35,911 nucleotides of DNA from a bacterium (GCA_026986155.1 JALSPC010000113.1:1-35911); one strand, 5' to 3'; positions 26,188 through 35,911 are shown, counted from the stretch's first letter. A program made the numbers and translations. The notes: generated by a model not told the origin, from the sequence alone.

Positions 26188-27011
26188 AGGCTCAATGCTC
26201 CCACGAAAAGACAGTAATAGGAAAATCGGTGGATCTTCCCCAGGTTAACCAGGCGTAGCAGGACCTTTAGGGCGAAGAGTCCGGAGATGAAAGCGACCAT
26301 CATTCCCACGAAGGCGGGCCCTAAGAAACCACCCCCGGAAAGGGCGGCCGACCCGTGGAGGGTCTCCAGCAGCATGGCCCCGGCGATGGCGGGAATGACG
26401 ATGAGAAAGGAAAACTCCCCTGCCTTCCTCCGGCTGACGCCGAGCAGGAGGGCCAAGGCGATGGTGGACCCGGAACGGGAGATACCGGGGATGATGGCCA
26501 GGCCCTGGATCGTTCCGATGGAAAGGGCCTGGAGGGGCGTGACGGCAATGTCCCTCTCGGACGGCCCCGGACGCTTGAATCGCGTGAGAAAGAGGAGAAC
26601 GGCGGTGGTGATGAAGGCCGTCCCCAGGAGGATAAAGTTGCCCTCGAAAAGCCTTTCGAAGGTATCCTTGAAGCCGAACCCGATGAGCGCCGTGGGAATC
26701 GTGGCGATTACCACGAGAAAGAGGAGATAGGTGTCGCGTCCCTCAGGCCGGTTCATGAACCGGAAGGGATGCAGGGGCGCCCGCGTGAGCCATTGCCAGA
26801 CCCCGTTTACGAGTCTCAGCACGGGGCGGTAGAGGATGGCCAGGATGGCCAGCAAGGTCCCGAAGTGGAGCCACACGTCGAACAAGAGGGACTGGCCTTT
26901 GAAGTGGAGGAGATGCTGGACGAGGACAAGGTGCCCCGAGCTGCTCACGGGGAGAAACTCAGTCACGCCCTGGAGAAGCCCCAGGAGGACGGCGGAAAGG
27001 TAAGAGATCAT
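26172..27011 (-). CDS. uppP: Undecaprenyl-diphosphatase UppP (BacA family)
   Basis: This 279-residue membrane protein dephosphorylates undecaprenyl diphosphate to recycle the lipid carrier for peptidoglycan and surface polysaccharides, and is linked to bacitracin resistance when abundant. Both family motifs are present: LLQGVTEFLPVSSSGHLVLV near the N-terminus and IPGISRSGSTIALALLLGVSR in the second half, with about eight hydrophobic segments. The ORF track begins at 27092; I use the ATG at 27011, which overlaps the rmd stop as ATGA. Its place between the GDP-sugar reductase and guanylyltransferase genes suggests carrier recycling is coordinated with glycan precursor supply. Confidence 0.96.
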   Translation of the reverse strand: MISYLSAVLLGLLQGVTEFLPVSSSGHLVLVQHLLHFKGQSLLFDVWLHFGTLLAILAILYRPVLRLVNGVWQWLTRAPLHPFRFMNRPEGRDTYLLFLVVIATIPTALIGFGFKDTFERLFEGNFILLGTAFITTAVLLFLTRFKRPGPSERDIAVTPLQALSIGTIQGLAIIPGISRSGSTIALALLLGVSRRKAGEFSFLIVIPAIAGAMLLETLHGSAALSGGGFLGPAFVGMMVAFISGLFALKVLLRLVNLGKIHRFSYYCLFVGALSLWIGR

Positions 27012-27985
27012 GCCCCATCCCCCGAGAGCCTCCGGAGCCAGTCCTCGTAGACGTCCCGGAGGGTTCGCGCGATGGGGATCCGGGGCGCCCACCCCGTGGC
27101 CGCCTGGAAGCGGCTGATATCGACCCGGAGCTTGCGGACCTCCGCCTTCCGATAGCGCTCGGGGTCGCGCGCCACCGAAATATCCTTGCCGGAAAACGCG
27201 ATGAGGGTCTCGAGAATCTCCCGGATGGCAACGACCCGGCCGCTGGCGAGATTGAAGACGCCTCCGGGCGAGAATTTTTCGTAGCCAAGTCGGTATCCCC
27301 GGACGATGTCCCGCACGTCCGTGAAGTCCCGGTAGACATCGATGTCCCCCACGTGGACGACGGAATCGGCCTGACCGAGGGCGATGCGGGCCACCTGCCG
27401 GGCGAAGTCGGAGGTGACGAAGGTGGGGGACTGCCCCGGGCCAATGTGGTTGAAGGGCCGGAAAATGGTAAGCGCGATCTCGCCCCGCTCATGGAAGGGC
27501 CAGGCGATCTTCTCGGAAGCGGCCTTGGTGGCGGCGTAGAAATTCGCCGGCTGGAGGGGAAGGTCTTCCCGCAAGGGCCCCTTCTCCTCCGGAACCTTCC
27601 CGTAGACTTCCCCGCTGCTGATGAGGATGAGATGGGGAGATGTCCCCAGTTCCGCCAGGGCCTCCAGGAGGTTCAGGGTTCCGCCCACGTTCGTGGCGAG
27701 GGCGCGGGGACGGTTCGATTCCGCCGCGGGAACGAAGGAGATACCCGCCAGGTGATAGACGAAGGCGGGCCGCAAATCTCGGATGAGGGAAAAAACCGCC
27801 TCCCGGTCGTTCAGGTCGCAGGAGACCCAACGGTCTTCTGAAAGGACGTTTAAGTGGCGGGATTCCTCGATGAAATAGGTGCCATAGACGGGGACCCCGA
27901 GGGGAAGTAGTTCCCGGATGAGGTAGGCACCCACGAACCCCTCCGCGCCCGTGATGAGAATGGGAGAAGAAGCGGGAAAAACCAT
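27008..27985 (-). CDS. rmd: GDP-4-dehydro-6-deoxy-D-mannose reductase-like SDR
   Basis: This 325-residue extended short-chain dehydrogenase has the cofactor-binding ILITGAEGFVGAYL, the catalytic region LILISSGEVYG and YAATKAASEKIAW (YxxxK), and FRPFNHIGPGQ. Its position directly after gmd (one base apart) points to the RMD family, which reduces the keto sugar made by Gmd to GDP-D-rhamnose; a GDP-6-deoxy-talose type product or another epimerase cannot be excluded by eye. I prefer the ATG at 27985 over the TTG at 28018. It overlaps uppP by four bases and ends the nucleotide-sugar core of the operon. Confidence 0.87.
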   Translation of the reverse strand: MVFPASSPILITGAEGFVGAYLIRELLPLGVPVYGTYFIEESRHLNVLSEDRWVSCDLNDREAVFSLIRDLRPAFVYHLAGISFVPAAESNRPRALATNVGGTLNLLEALAELGTSPHLILISSGEVYGKVPEEKGPLREDLPLQPANFYAATKAASEKIAWPFHERGEIALTIFRPFNHIGPGQSPTFVTSDFARQVARIALGQADSVVHVGDIDVYRDFTDVRDIVRGYRLGYEKFSPGGVFNLASGRVVAIREILETLIAFSGKDISVARDPERYRKAEVRKLRVDISRFQAATGWAPRIPIARTLRDVYEDWLRRLSGDGA

Positions 27986-27986
27986 T

Positions 27987-30325
<2,339 letters not shown>

Positions 30326-30361
30326 ACCTCTTTTCCTCCGTGTGAAAGTATGCCTACTTTA

Positions 30362-30385
30362 CTTGAAACGGAAAAGGGTTTCAAG
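30362..30385. repeat. Inverted repeat upstream of the phosphomannomutase gene
   Basis: CTTGAAAC and GTTTCAAG form a perfect 8-base-pair inverted repeat around GGAAAAGG in the 73-base gap between the ECF-type gene and manB. No T-run follows on either strand, so it is not an intrinsic terminator. A repressor site or RNA hairpin ahead of the sugar operon are possible. Confidence 0.6.
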
Positions 30386-30398
30386 GGAGACGGGCGGG

Positions 30399-31196
30399 CT
30401 AAAGGATAAAGACAATCCAGGCCATCCAGGCTAATCCGAGGACCGCGAGGGAAAAAAGATGGCGGGATTGGAGAGGAGGGAGGGGAGCTTCGGCGAGAAG
30501 AAGGACGCCCTCCGCGTAGCCTCGCGTGACGAAAACCAGGATCCATGTCTCCAGACGGTCGATTTCGTTTCGGAAGATTCCCGTGAGACACCGCAACCCC
30601 TTCGCGGTCCTTTTCATGCTGCCCGTCTCCCCGGCTGTGGCCCGGGCGATCTGGTCCTTCCACGAGAGGGGCAGGGTGGAGAGCCAGCGGAGGACAAGGA
30701 AGAGGGCGAGGATTGAAAGGCGGGGATCCAACCTTTTCAAGGGGAGGTAACGCCCGGCCCTTTCCATCAACTGGAAGAGGAAGAGGGCAGACACGCTCGA
30801 GGTGGTAAGAAACGAGAGGAAGAAGAAGAACGCCAGCTTCTGGGTGATCCAGGCCCCTTCGGCGAGCCCTTCTCGCGTGACGTAGAAGGGACCGATATGC
30901 CGAAGAATGGTTCCGGGCGTAAAAAAGGCGTGAAAGAGGAAAGCGAGGCAGAGAAAAGGCAGGACCCCGGTCATCCTGATCAGGTTTTTGCGTGGGCTGC
31001 GGCATCCGATGGTATTGTATAATAGCGTCCCCACCCAAAGGGTGGCGGCGGCGATCCAGTGGCGGGCGGGTGTTGAAAGGACGAAGGCGGCGAAGGACAA
31101 ACAGATTAGAAGATTGACGCCGGCATGGGGGCGGGGAGGTGAAGACAGGAAAGGGAAAGAAGAAACGGTCGCCCCCTTCTCCTTTCCCTTTTTCAC
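30399..31196 (-). CDS. ECF-type transmembrane (CbiQ/EcfT-like) protein, orphan
   Basis: This 265-residue protein has about five or six hydrophobic segments. The stretch LFHAFFTPGTILRHIGPFYVTREGLAEGAWITQKLAFFFFLSFLTTSS and the later cytoplasmic helix ending VTRGYAEG resemble the energy-coupling-factor T component (CbiQ/EcfT), whose ARG-type motifs link to the ATPases. No ECF ATPase or S component is nearby, so it may share ATPases encoded elsewhere or have diverged. The start is a GTG at 31196 with a weak ribosome site, 15 bases after the rpsA stop; the true start may be further in. Moderate confidence in the family. Confidence 0.68.
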   Translation of the reverse strand: MKKGKEKGATVSSFPFLSSPPRPHAGVNLLICLSFAAFVLSTPARHWIAAATLWVGTLLYNTIGCRSPRKNLIRMTGVLPFLCLAFLFHAFFTPGTILRHIGPFYVTREGLAEGAWITQKLAFFFFLSFLTTSSVSALFLFQLMERAGRYLPLKRLDPRLSILALFLVLRWLSTLPLSWKDQIARATAGETGSMKRTAKGLRCLTGIFRNEIDRLETWILVFVTRGYAEGVLLLAEAPLPPLQSRHLFSLAVLGLAWMAWIVFIL

Positions 31197-31211
31197 GGGA
31201 GTATTTACACG

Positions 31212-33032
31212 TTATTCCGCCGAGGCGGCTTCCGCAATGGCGGCCTCTTTTTCGTCCAGCTTCTCCTTCAGAAGCGCCCCGAAGTTAGAACTGACCTCTT
31301 CCTTCTTCTCGGCGTGATGGCTGTATTCCCTCGGTGTGTCCATGGACTTCTTTCTCTTGAGGCTCAGGCCGATCTTCCGCTCCGACTTGTTGAGGTTGAT
31401 GACCACCGCCTCCACGTGGTCACCCACGGAGACCACGTCGGAGACCTTGTCCACCTTGGTGTCGCTCAACTCAGAGATGTGAATGAGTCCCTCCAGGTCG
31501 TTGCCGATGTCCACGAAGGCCCCGAAGTCGGTCAGGTTGGTAACAACGCCGTCCACCACCTTTCCCAGGGGAAACAGCTCGTCGATGGTATCCCACGGGT
31601 TCGGCATGAGCTGTTTGATGCCCAGGGAGAACCGCTCGTTTTCCCGGTCGATCTTCAGGACAACGGCCTCGATTTCCTGGCCCTTCTTATAGATGTCCGC
31701 CGGGTTGCGGATCTTCTTGGTCCAGGACATGTCGGAGACATGAACCAGGCCGTCCACACCCTCGCCCAGGCCGACAAAGACGCCGAAGTTGGTCACGGTC
31801 TTGATGCGTCCCACGATCTTTGTGCCGACAGGGTATTTCTCCTCCACCACCTGCCAGGGATCCTTCTCCAGCTGCTTCATGCTCAGGGAGATGCGTTTTT
31901 TCCCAGGATCGACACCGATGACCTCCACCTCCACCATCTCGCCCAGGTCGACGATCTTGGAGGGATGCCGGAGTTTCTTGCCCCAGGCCATCTCCGTGAC
32001 GTGCACCATTCCCTCGACCCCTTCCTCCAGTTCAATGAAGGCGCCGTAGTCGGTGATGCTCACCACCTTGCCCTTCGCGCGCATCCCGATGGGATACTTC
32101 TCCTCGATGTTCTCCCACGGATCCGGGGTCAGTTGCTTCAAGCCAAGGGAGACGCGCTGTCGTTCCGGGTCGAACTTGATAACCTTGACCTTGACTTGGT
32201 CCCCGATACTCAGGATCTCCGAGGGATGGTTGATGCGTCCCCACGACATGTCGGTGATGTGAAGGAGACCGTCCAGGCCGTCCAGGTCGATGAAAGCGCC
32301 GTACTCTGTGATGTTCTTGACGGTTCCGTCGAGGACAACGCCTTCTTCGATCCTCTCAAGGAGTTCCTTCCGCTTCTTCTCGCGTTCCTCCTCCAGGAGG
32401 GCACGCCTGGAAATAACTATATTATTCCGTTTTTCGTTGAGTTTCAGCACCTTGAACTTAAAATGCTGCCCAACCAGTTCGTCCATGTTCCGGATGGGCC
32501 GGATGTCGATCTGGGACCCGGGCAGAAAGGCGATGACGCCGCCAATATCGACGGACATGCCACCCTTAACGCGCGCCACGATGGTTCCCTCGATGACCGC
32601 GCCTTCGTTGCACGCCTTGGTGATTTCTCGCCAGGCCTTGATCTTGTCCGCCCTTTCCTTGGAGAGGTGGATGATGCCTTCGTCGTCCTCCCGGGACAGG
32701 ACCAGGACCTCCACCTTGTCCCCTTCCTTGACGGTCAATTCACCCTTGCTGTCCCTGAATTGTGTAATAGGAATTTCGCCTTCGGACTTGTAACCCACGT
32801 CCACCAGGACGGCGTCCGGGTGGATACTGATGACTGTTCCAGAGACGATCGCTCCCTCTTCTATCTGCTTCAGGCTCTCTTCGTAGAGCGCCTGGAAGGA
32901 CATTTCTTCTTTTTTTTCAAATGATTCCGATTCTTCAGAATCGAGAGGTTCGTCTGACGCTTCCTGCTCCCCTTCTCCCTCCTTTTCTAAGATTTCATCC
33001 CCCTTTGCTTCTTCCGTAAAAGTGTTGAACAT
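31212..33032 (-). CDS. rpsA: Ribosomal protein S1
   Basis: This 606-residue protein contains six S1 RNA-binding domains at about 58-127, 144-210, 230-299, 316-386, 403-473 and 490-558, with recurring text such as TEYGAFIDLDGLDGLLHITDMSWGRINHPSEI. The first two bind the ribosome and the others mRNA. An acidic N-terminal extension of about 43 residues precedes MSFQALYEESLKQ, where most S1 proteins begin; the start at 33032 is kept because AGGGGG stands before it, whereas only a weak purine run precedes Met44. A promoter lies just upstream, after ispH. cmk and ispH upstream of rpsA is a common proteobacterial arrangement. Confidence 0.97.
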   Translation of the reverse strand: MFNTFTEEAKGDEILEKEGEGEQEASDEPLDSEESESFEKKEEMSFQALYEESLKQIEEGAIVSGTVISIHPDAVLVDVGYKSEGEIPITQFRDSKGELTVKEGDKVEVLVLSREDDEGIIHLSKERADKIKAWREITKACNEGAVIEGTIVARVKGGMSVDIGGVIAFLPGSQIDIRPIRNMDELVGQHFKFKVLKLNEKRNNIVISRRALLEEEREKKRKELLERIEEGVVLDGTVKNITEYGAFIDLDGLDGLLHITDMSWGRINHPSEILSIGDQVKVKVIKFDPERQRVSLGLKQLTPDPWENIEEKYPIGMRAKGKVVSITDYGAFIELEEGVEGMVHVTEMAWGKKLRHPSKIVDLGEMVEVEVIGVDPGKKRISLSMKQLEKDPWQVVEEKYPVGTKIVGRIKTVTNFGVFVGLGEGVDGLVHVSDMSWTKKIRNPADIYKKGQEIEAVVLKIDRENERFSLGIKQLMPNPWDTIDELFPLGKVVDGVVTNLTDFGAFVDIGNDLEGLIHISELSDTKVDKVSDVVSVGDHVEAVVINLNKSERKIGLSLKRKKSMDTPREYSHHAEKKEEVSSNFGALLKEKLDEKEAAIAEAASAE

Positions 33033-33138
33033 AAAAAGTTACCCCCTACCAATATTTTGGGCCTTTCGGCCTGTGTCTCATACCACACTTTTCGGAAAAA
33101 AACACCCCTTTTCCTTGAAAGATGTGGCACAAGCAATT

Positions 33139-33167
33139 TTTATATACGAAAAAAGAACACTTTTCAA
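33139..33167 (-). promoter_or_regulatory. Sigma-70 type promoter of rpsA
   Basis: On the minus strand TTGAAA (33167-33162) is followed after 17 bases by TATAAA (33144-33139). The leader to the rpsA ATG would be about 100 bases, AT-rich, with a GGCCGAAAGGCC palindrome (33057-33068) that could form a small GNRA-like capped hairpin about 25 bases before the start codon. S1 often controls its own translation, so this leader is a candidate target. Confidence 0.65.
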
Positions 33168-33170
33168 GTG
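33149..33170 (-). terminator. Weak terminator-like hairpin after ispH
   Basis: On the minus strand CACTT-GAA-AAGTG forms a 5-base-pair hairpin followed by TTCTTTTTT. It lies about 75 bases past the ispH stop. The stem is short, so it would terminate only partly, and its loop and right arm coincide with the -35 element of the rpsA promoter. Confidence 0.35.
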
Positions 33171-33242
33171 CGCCGAGGCGGTGGATGACAATGAGAGATT
33201 TTTTAAGATATTTAAGGAAATCTATCACCCAGAAACGCGATT

Positions 33243-34076
33243 TCACAGGTTTTTGAGATATCCCACGACGGGTTCGATGAGCCACTGAGGGGTAGAGGCC
33301 CCCGCCGTGACGCCCACTTTTTCTACCCCCTCAAACGATTTCTCCTTCAGCTCGTCAACGGTCTCGATGTGGTAGGTCCGGGGCTGAACCTGTGAACACA
33401 GCTCCGTGAGACGGCGCGTGTTGGCACTGTTGCGCCCCCCGATGACGACCATGCAGTCCGACTCCCCGGCCAGGCGGATGCTCTCCTCCTGGCGGATCTT
33501 GGTGGCGTCGCAGATGGTGTTGAAGATGAGCACCTGTCGCGACCGACGGATGATCTCCGTGATGACCGACTGGAAGGTCTCGAAGCTCTGGGTCGTCTGA
33601 GACACCACGCCGACCCGCTGGGAAAGGGTGACGCCCTCCAGGATCTCGAGGGACGGGACGGCGACGCCCCTGCCCCGGGTGTAGCTGAGAATGCTCAAGA
33701 CCTCCGGGTGGTTGGGGTCCCCGACGACGATGATCTGGTAGCCTTCCGTGTCGAGTTTGCGGGCGTATTCGTGGGCCTTCTCCACGAAGGGGCACGTGGC
33801 GTCCACGACGGTCAGATTTCGTTTGGCGGCCTCGTCCCGCTCCTCCGCGTTGACCCCGTGGGACCGGAAAATGACGGTCCCTACCCCGATTTCCCGGATA
33901 TCCGAGACGACCTTGAGCCCCATTTCCTGCATCTTCCCCACCACCTGGGGATTGTGGATAATGGGCCCCAGGCTGAAGATGGGCCCCTTCGTCTCGTCCA
34001 GGGCCTTGAAGGCCATGTCGATGGCACGTTGAACGCCGAAACAGAACCCGGCGTGCCTGGCAATAGTTACATCCAT
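33243..34076 (-). CDS. ispH: 4-hydroxy-3-methylbut-2-enyl diphosphate reductase
   Basis: This 277-residue iron-sulfur enzyme carries out the last step of the MEP isoprenoid pathway, making IPP and DMAPP. The three cluster cysteines are Cys12 (GFCFGVQRA), Cys95 (VDATCPFVEK) and Cys189 (FNTICDATKIRQ). Substrate-binding histidines are in IIHNPQVV, FRSHGV and DPNHPEV, and the motifs SQTTQS, GGRNSANTRRL and TAGASTPQWLIE are complete. It starts one base after the cmk stop, so translation is probably coupled. Isoprenoid output also feeds the undecaprenyl carrier handled by UppP downstream. Confidence 0.97.
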   Translation of the reverse strand: MDVTIARHAGFCFGVQRAIDMAFKALDETKGPIFSLGPIIHNPQVVGKMQEMGLKVVSDIREIGVGTVIFRSHGVNAEERDEAAKRNLTVVDATCPFVEKAHEYARKLDTEGYQIIVVGDPNHPEVLSILSYTRGRGVAVPSLEILEGVTLSQRVGVVSQTTQSFETFQSVITEIIRRSRQVLIFNTICDATKIRQEESIRLAGESDCMVVIGGRNSANTRRLTELCSQVQPRTYHIETVDELKEKSFEGVEKVGVTAGASTPQWLIEPVVGYLKNL

Positions 34077-34077
34077 A

Positions 34078-34746
34078 TCACGAAATCCGCTCCCGAATAT
34101 GTTGAACCAATTCGTCGATGACGGCCGGGATGTCCTTGCCTGTCGTGTCGATGTGGATGGCGTCCTCCGCGGGCCTCAGGGGGGCGATGGCGCGCCGGCT
34201 GTCGTTCATGTCCCGCTTCCGCATGGTCTCCCGGACCTCCTCGAAGGTAACGGCCTCTCCCTTTTCCGCCAGTTCCTTGTGGCGGCGCCGCGCCCGCTCG
34301 TCCAGGGAGGCATCCAGGAAAAACTTCACGTCCGCGTCGGGAAAGACGACGGTGCCGATGTCCCGCCCCTCCAGGATGGCGTCGTGCCTCCTCCCCAGGG
34401 CCCGCTGGAGCTCCACCAGCGCCTCGCGAACCTCGGGGTTCTTGGAGACGTCCGAGGCGTGCATCCCCATCTCGTGCGTCCGGATGGCCGCCGTCACGTC
34501 CCGTCCGTTGCAGACAACGCGGACCCGATCCCCCTCCACGCGGAAAGAGAATTCCAGGTCTCCGCAGAGTTCCGCCACCCGCCGTCCGTCCGTCAGGGGT
34601 ATCCCGGCCTCCAGGGCCAACAGGGCGGCGGTCCGGTACATGGCGCCCGTGTCGATATACATGAAACCCAGTTTCTCGGCCAGCAGTTTGCTGATGGTGC
34701 TCTTGCCCGCCCCGGAGGGCCCGTCGATGGCGATGATACGTCCCAT
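34078..34746 (-). CDS. cmk: Cytidylate kinase
   Basis: This 222-residue kinase phosphorylates CMP and dCMP for nucleotide supply. It has the P-loop IAIDGPSGAGKSTISKLLAE at the N-terminus, YIDTGAMYRTAAL, the NMP-binding insert with CNGRDVTAAIRTHEMG, VVELQR-like AALVELQRALG, and ILEGRDIGTVVFPDADVKFFLDA followed by the lid RKRDMNDSRRAIAPL. It lies one base after the PHP-domain gene and one base before ispH, forming a compact operon. The start ATG at 34746 follows AAAGGGGATAGG, which overlaps the end of the PHP gene. Confidence 0.97.
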   Translation of the reverse strand: MGRIIAIDGPSGAGKSTISKLLAEKLGFMYIDTGAMYRTAALLALEAGIPLTDGRRVAELCGDLEFSFRVEGDRVRVVCNGRDVTAAIRTHEMGMHASDVSKNPEVREALVELQRALGRRHDAILEGRDIGTVVFPDADVKFFLDASLDERARRRHKELAEKGEAVTFEEVRETMRKRDMNDSRRAIAPLRPAEDAIHIDTTGKDIPAVIDELVQHIRERIS

Positions 34747-34747
34747 C

Positions 34748-35395
34748 CTATCCCCTTTCCTTCACGCAGGCGAGGGCGGCTTTAGATATCTCGTTGAAAT
34801 CCGCGTCGGTCAGGCCGCAGCCCAGGGCAATCCGCCGGGCGAAATCGACGGTGACAAGGTCGGAGGGGGCGTGGGCGTCAGTGTTGATCAAGAGCTTCGC
34901 GCCGTAACGTTTTGCCAGGGCGGCCACGTGTCCGTTGGCGAGGCTGTGCCCCTTCCGGGCGGAAATCTCGAGAAAGACCCCCTTCTCCGCCGCCAGCTTC
35001 ACCTCGTCCTCCGTGATGAGGCCCGGGTGGGCCAGCAGGTCGGCGCCCCCCAGGATGGCGGCGCGGTTCGTCCCTTCCCTCACCGGCTCGGCGAGGGTCT
35101 CCCCGTGCACCACGACCCACAGGACCCCCATTTCCCGAATCCTCTCGATGAGGGAGGCGATCATCGCCGGGGGCACGTGGGTCAACTCCACGCCCGGCAG
35201 GACGGGAATCTCCAGGGCCCCGCGCGATTCCGAGACGAAGGCGAGGATCTGGGAAACCACCGCCTTGTAGTTGGAGGCGTCCACGTGGTCCGTAATGGCC
35301 ATGGCCCGGTAGCCCTTCGCCGCGGCGCGCCTGACCAGCTCGGACGGCACCAGGACGCCGTCGCTGAGCAGGGAATGGGTGTGCAGATCGATCAT
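34748..35395 (-). CDS. PHP-domain metal-dependent phosphoesterase
   Basis: This 215-residue protein belongs to the PHP superfamily (relatives include histidinol phosphatase HisK and the polymerase PHP domain). Metal ligands can be followed through MIDLHTHSLLSDG (His5, His7), AITDHVD, LPGVELTHV, VVVHGET, LLAHPGL and INTDAHAPSD. The substrate is not evident; family members hydrolyse phosphate esters of small molecules or nucleotides. The ORF track starts at 35449; the ATG at 35395 after GGGAGGAAT overlaps the vanZ-like stop as ATGA. It is placed between vanZ-like and cmk in the operon. Confidence 0.9.
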   Translation of the reverse strand: MIDLHTHSLLSDGVLVPSELVRRAAAKGYRAMAITDHVDASNYKAVVSQILAFVSESRGALEIPVLPGVELTHVPPAMIASLIERIREMGVLWVVVHGETLAEPVREGTNRAAILGGADLLAHPGLITEDEVKLAAEKGVFLEISARKGHSLANGHVAALAKRYGAKLLINTDAHAPSDLVTVDFARRIALGCGLTDADFNEISKAALACVKERG

Positions 35396-35763
35396 GGGGA
35401 TTCCTCCCTCGCGCGGGAAACGCCCGCGATTTGGTTCCTTCTGCTCCATCGCCGTTTCAGTAAAACCATGGCGTAGATTCCAATGCCGCCCCCCACCACG
35501 TCGGCGATGAGATCGTAAACGGAGGCGTCCCGGTTGGGGACGTAGGACTGGTGGAATTCATCGCTGATGCCGTAGAGAATCACGATGAGGATGGAGAGGA
35601 TGATGACCTTCCCGCCCCGCTCGATGGGCTGGGGCGAATCCTGCAGGGCGTGGAAGACCAGGGCGCCGAAGACGGCGTATTCTATCCCGTGGAGCAGCTT
35701 GTCCGACATATAAAAACTGGGCAGGAACTTCGGGGCCGAGGACTGGGAAGAGAGATAGAACAT
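35392..35763 (-). CDS. VanZ-like membrane protein, start uncertain
   Basis: The 123-residue frame shows VanZ family features: SDKLLHGIEYAVFGALVFHALQ, then YGISDEFHQSYVPNRDASVYDLIADVVGGGIG. VanZ proteins are small membrane proteins, the prototype giving low teicoplanin resistance; the general role is unclear. The ATG at 35763 begins mid-way through the first membrane segment (MFYLSSQS). The frame stays open upstream to a stop at 35875-35877 and would add WVFAWLPLIGYAAL, a normal VanZ first helix, but contains no ATG, GTG or TTG. A GGAAGGAGA site stands seven bases before an ATC codon at 35829-35827, which might be an unusual start. It overlaps the PHP gene by four bases. Confidence 0.82.
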   Translation of the reverse strand: MFYLSSQSSAPKFLPSFYMSDKLLHGIEYAVFGALVFHALQDSPQPIERGGKVIILSILIVILYGISDEFHQSYVPNRDASVYDLIADVVGGGIGIYAMVLLKRRWSRRNQIAGVSRAREESP

Positions 35764-35854
35764 GAGGGCGGCATACCCGATGAGGGGCAGCCACGCGAAA
35801 ACCCACCTCCGTATCTCCTTCCCGTTGATCCCCGTTCTCCTTCCGCCCGTCGAA

Positions 35855-35911
35855 TTAAAGTGAAACCTCTTTCTTTATACTCGATTCCAGGACGTCTTGG
35901 AAGAGCGTGAG
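35855..35911 (-). CDS. C-terminal fragment of an unidentified protein
   Basis: On the minus strand a frame enters from the right edge and reads LTLFQDVLESSIKKEVSL before a TAA at 35857-35855. The text looks like an ordinary soluble protein C-terminus and the stop sits just before the ribosome-binding-like site of the vanZ-like gene, consistent with an upstream operon member. Eighteen codons are too few to name it, and another frame is also open here, so the call is tentative. Confidence 0.4.
   Translation of the reverse strand, partial: LTLFQDVLESSIKKEVSL

Noticed and set aside
31314-32924. 536-codon plus-strand ORF opposite rpsA
   Set aside because: Antisense shadow of the six S1 repeats; the regular spacing of its His/Asp/Leu-rich segments simply mirrors those repeats.
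33046-33285. 79-codon minus-strand ORF between ispH and rpsA
   Set aside because: It covers the rpsA promoter and leader, overlaps the ispH end, has no family resemblance and no ribosome site.
35558-35806. 82-codon minus-strand frame inside the vanZ-like gene
   Set aside because: Arg/Pro-rich shadow frame overlapping the recognisable VanZ coding sequence.

Overview
This window reads as a GC-rich (by eye, near 60%) chromosomal backbone segment of a deltaproteobacterium-like anaerobe (Desulfobacterota, perhaps Syntrophobacterales-like). The guess rests on the mixture of genes: an acyl-CoA synthetase next to a PaaK-type aryl-CoA ligase, a methylmalonyl-CoA mutase with separate catalytic and B12 subunits plus epimerase, a Wtp-type tungstate/molybdate transporter, and heat-shock control that combines a CIRCE operator with a sigma-32-like factor. 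No rRNA, tRNA, IS element, prophage or CRISPR array was seen, and no gene-free stretch exceeds about 300 bases.

Layout. Plus strand, 1-6200: tail of an unknown gene, acyl-CoA synthetase, PaaK-like ligase, a secreted SYLF-domain protein with its own terminator, then groES-groEL behind a sigma-70 promoter and CIRCE. Minus strand, 6240-11200: an apparent envelope operon read as CsgG-like lipoprotein, TrpX-type binding protein, an internal terminator, permease, ATPase, small membrane protein and small lipoprotein. Minus strand, 11246-15500: pepP-like peptidase (probably a leaderless message), efp, methylmalonyl-CoA mutase large subunit, B12 subunit, epimerase.

Plus strand, 15688-20618: a proteostasis group of htrA, a reduced dnaJ with half a zinc finger, ftsH, a zinc-ribbon thioredoxin and a small YvlD-type membrane protein, with a convergent rpoH-like sigma gene on the other strand. 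Plus strand, 21821-23634: tungstate/molybdate permease and ATPase with no binding-protein gene beside them.

Minus strand, 35911-23670: tail of an unknown gene, vanZ-like, PHP phosphoesterase, cmk, ispH; then, behind a new promoter, rpsA, an orphan ECF-type transmembrane protein, phosphomannomutase, gmd, rmd, uppP, mannose-1-phosphate guanylyltransferase, a chalcone-isomerase-fold secreted protein and a SAM methyltransferase. The phosphomannomutase-to-guanylyltransferase genes encode a route from mannose-6-phosphate to GDP-D-rhamnose (or a close GDP-6-deoxyhexose), joined with recycling of the undecaprenyl lipid carrier, which suggests supply of a surface glycan.

Nothing here is a clear new defence or mobile system. 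The most unusual items are the CsgG/TrpX envelope operon with its internal terminator, the half-finger DnaJ in the htrA-ftsH cluster, the likely leaderless pepP message, and several orphan transporter parts. All calls come from reading motifs; no database search was run.
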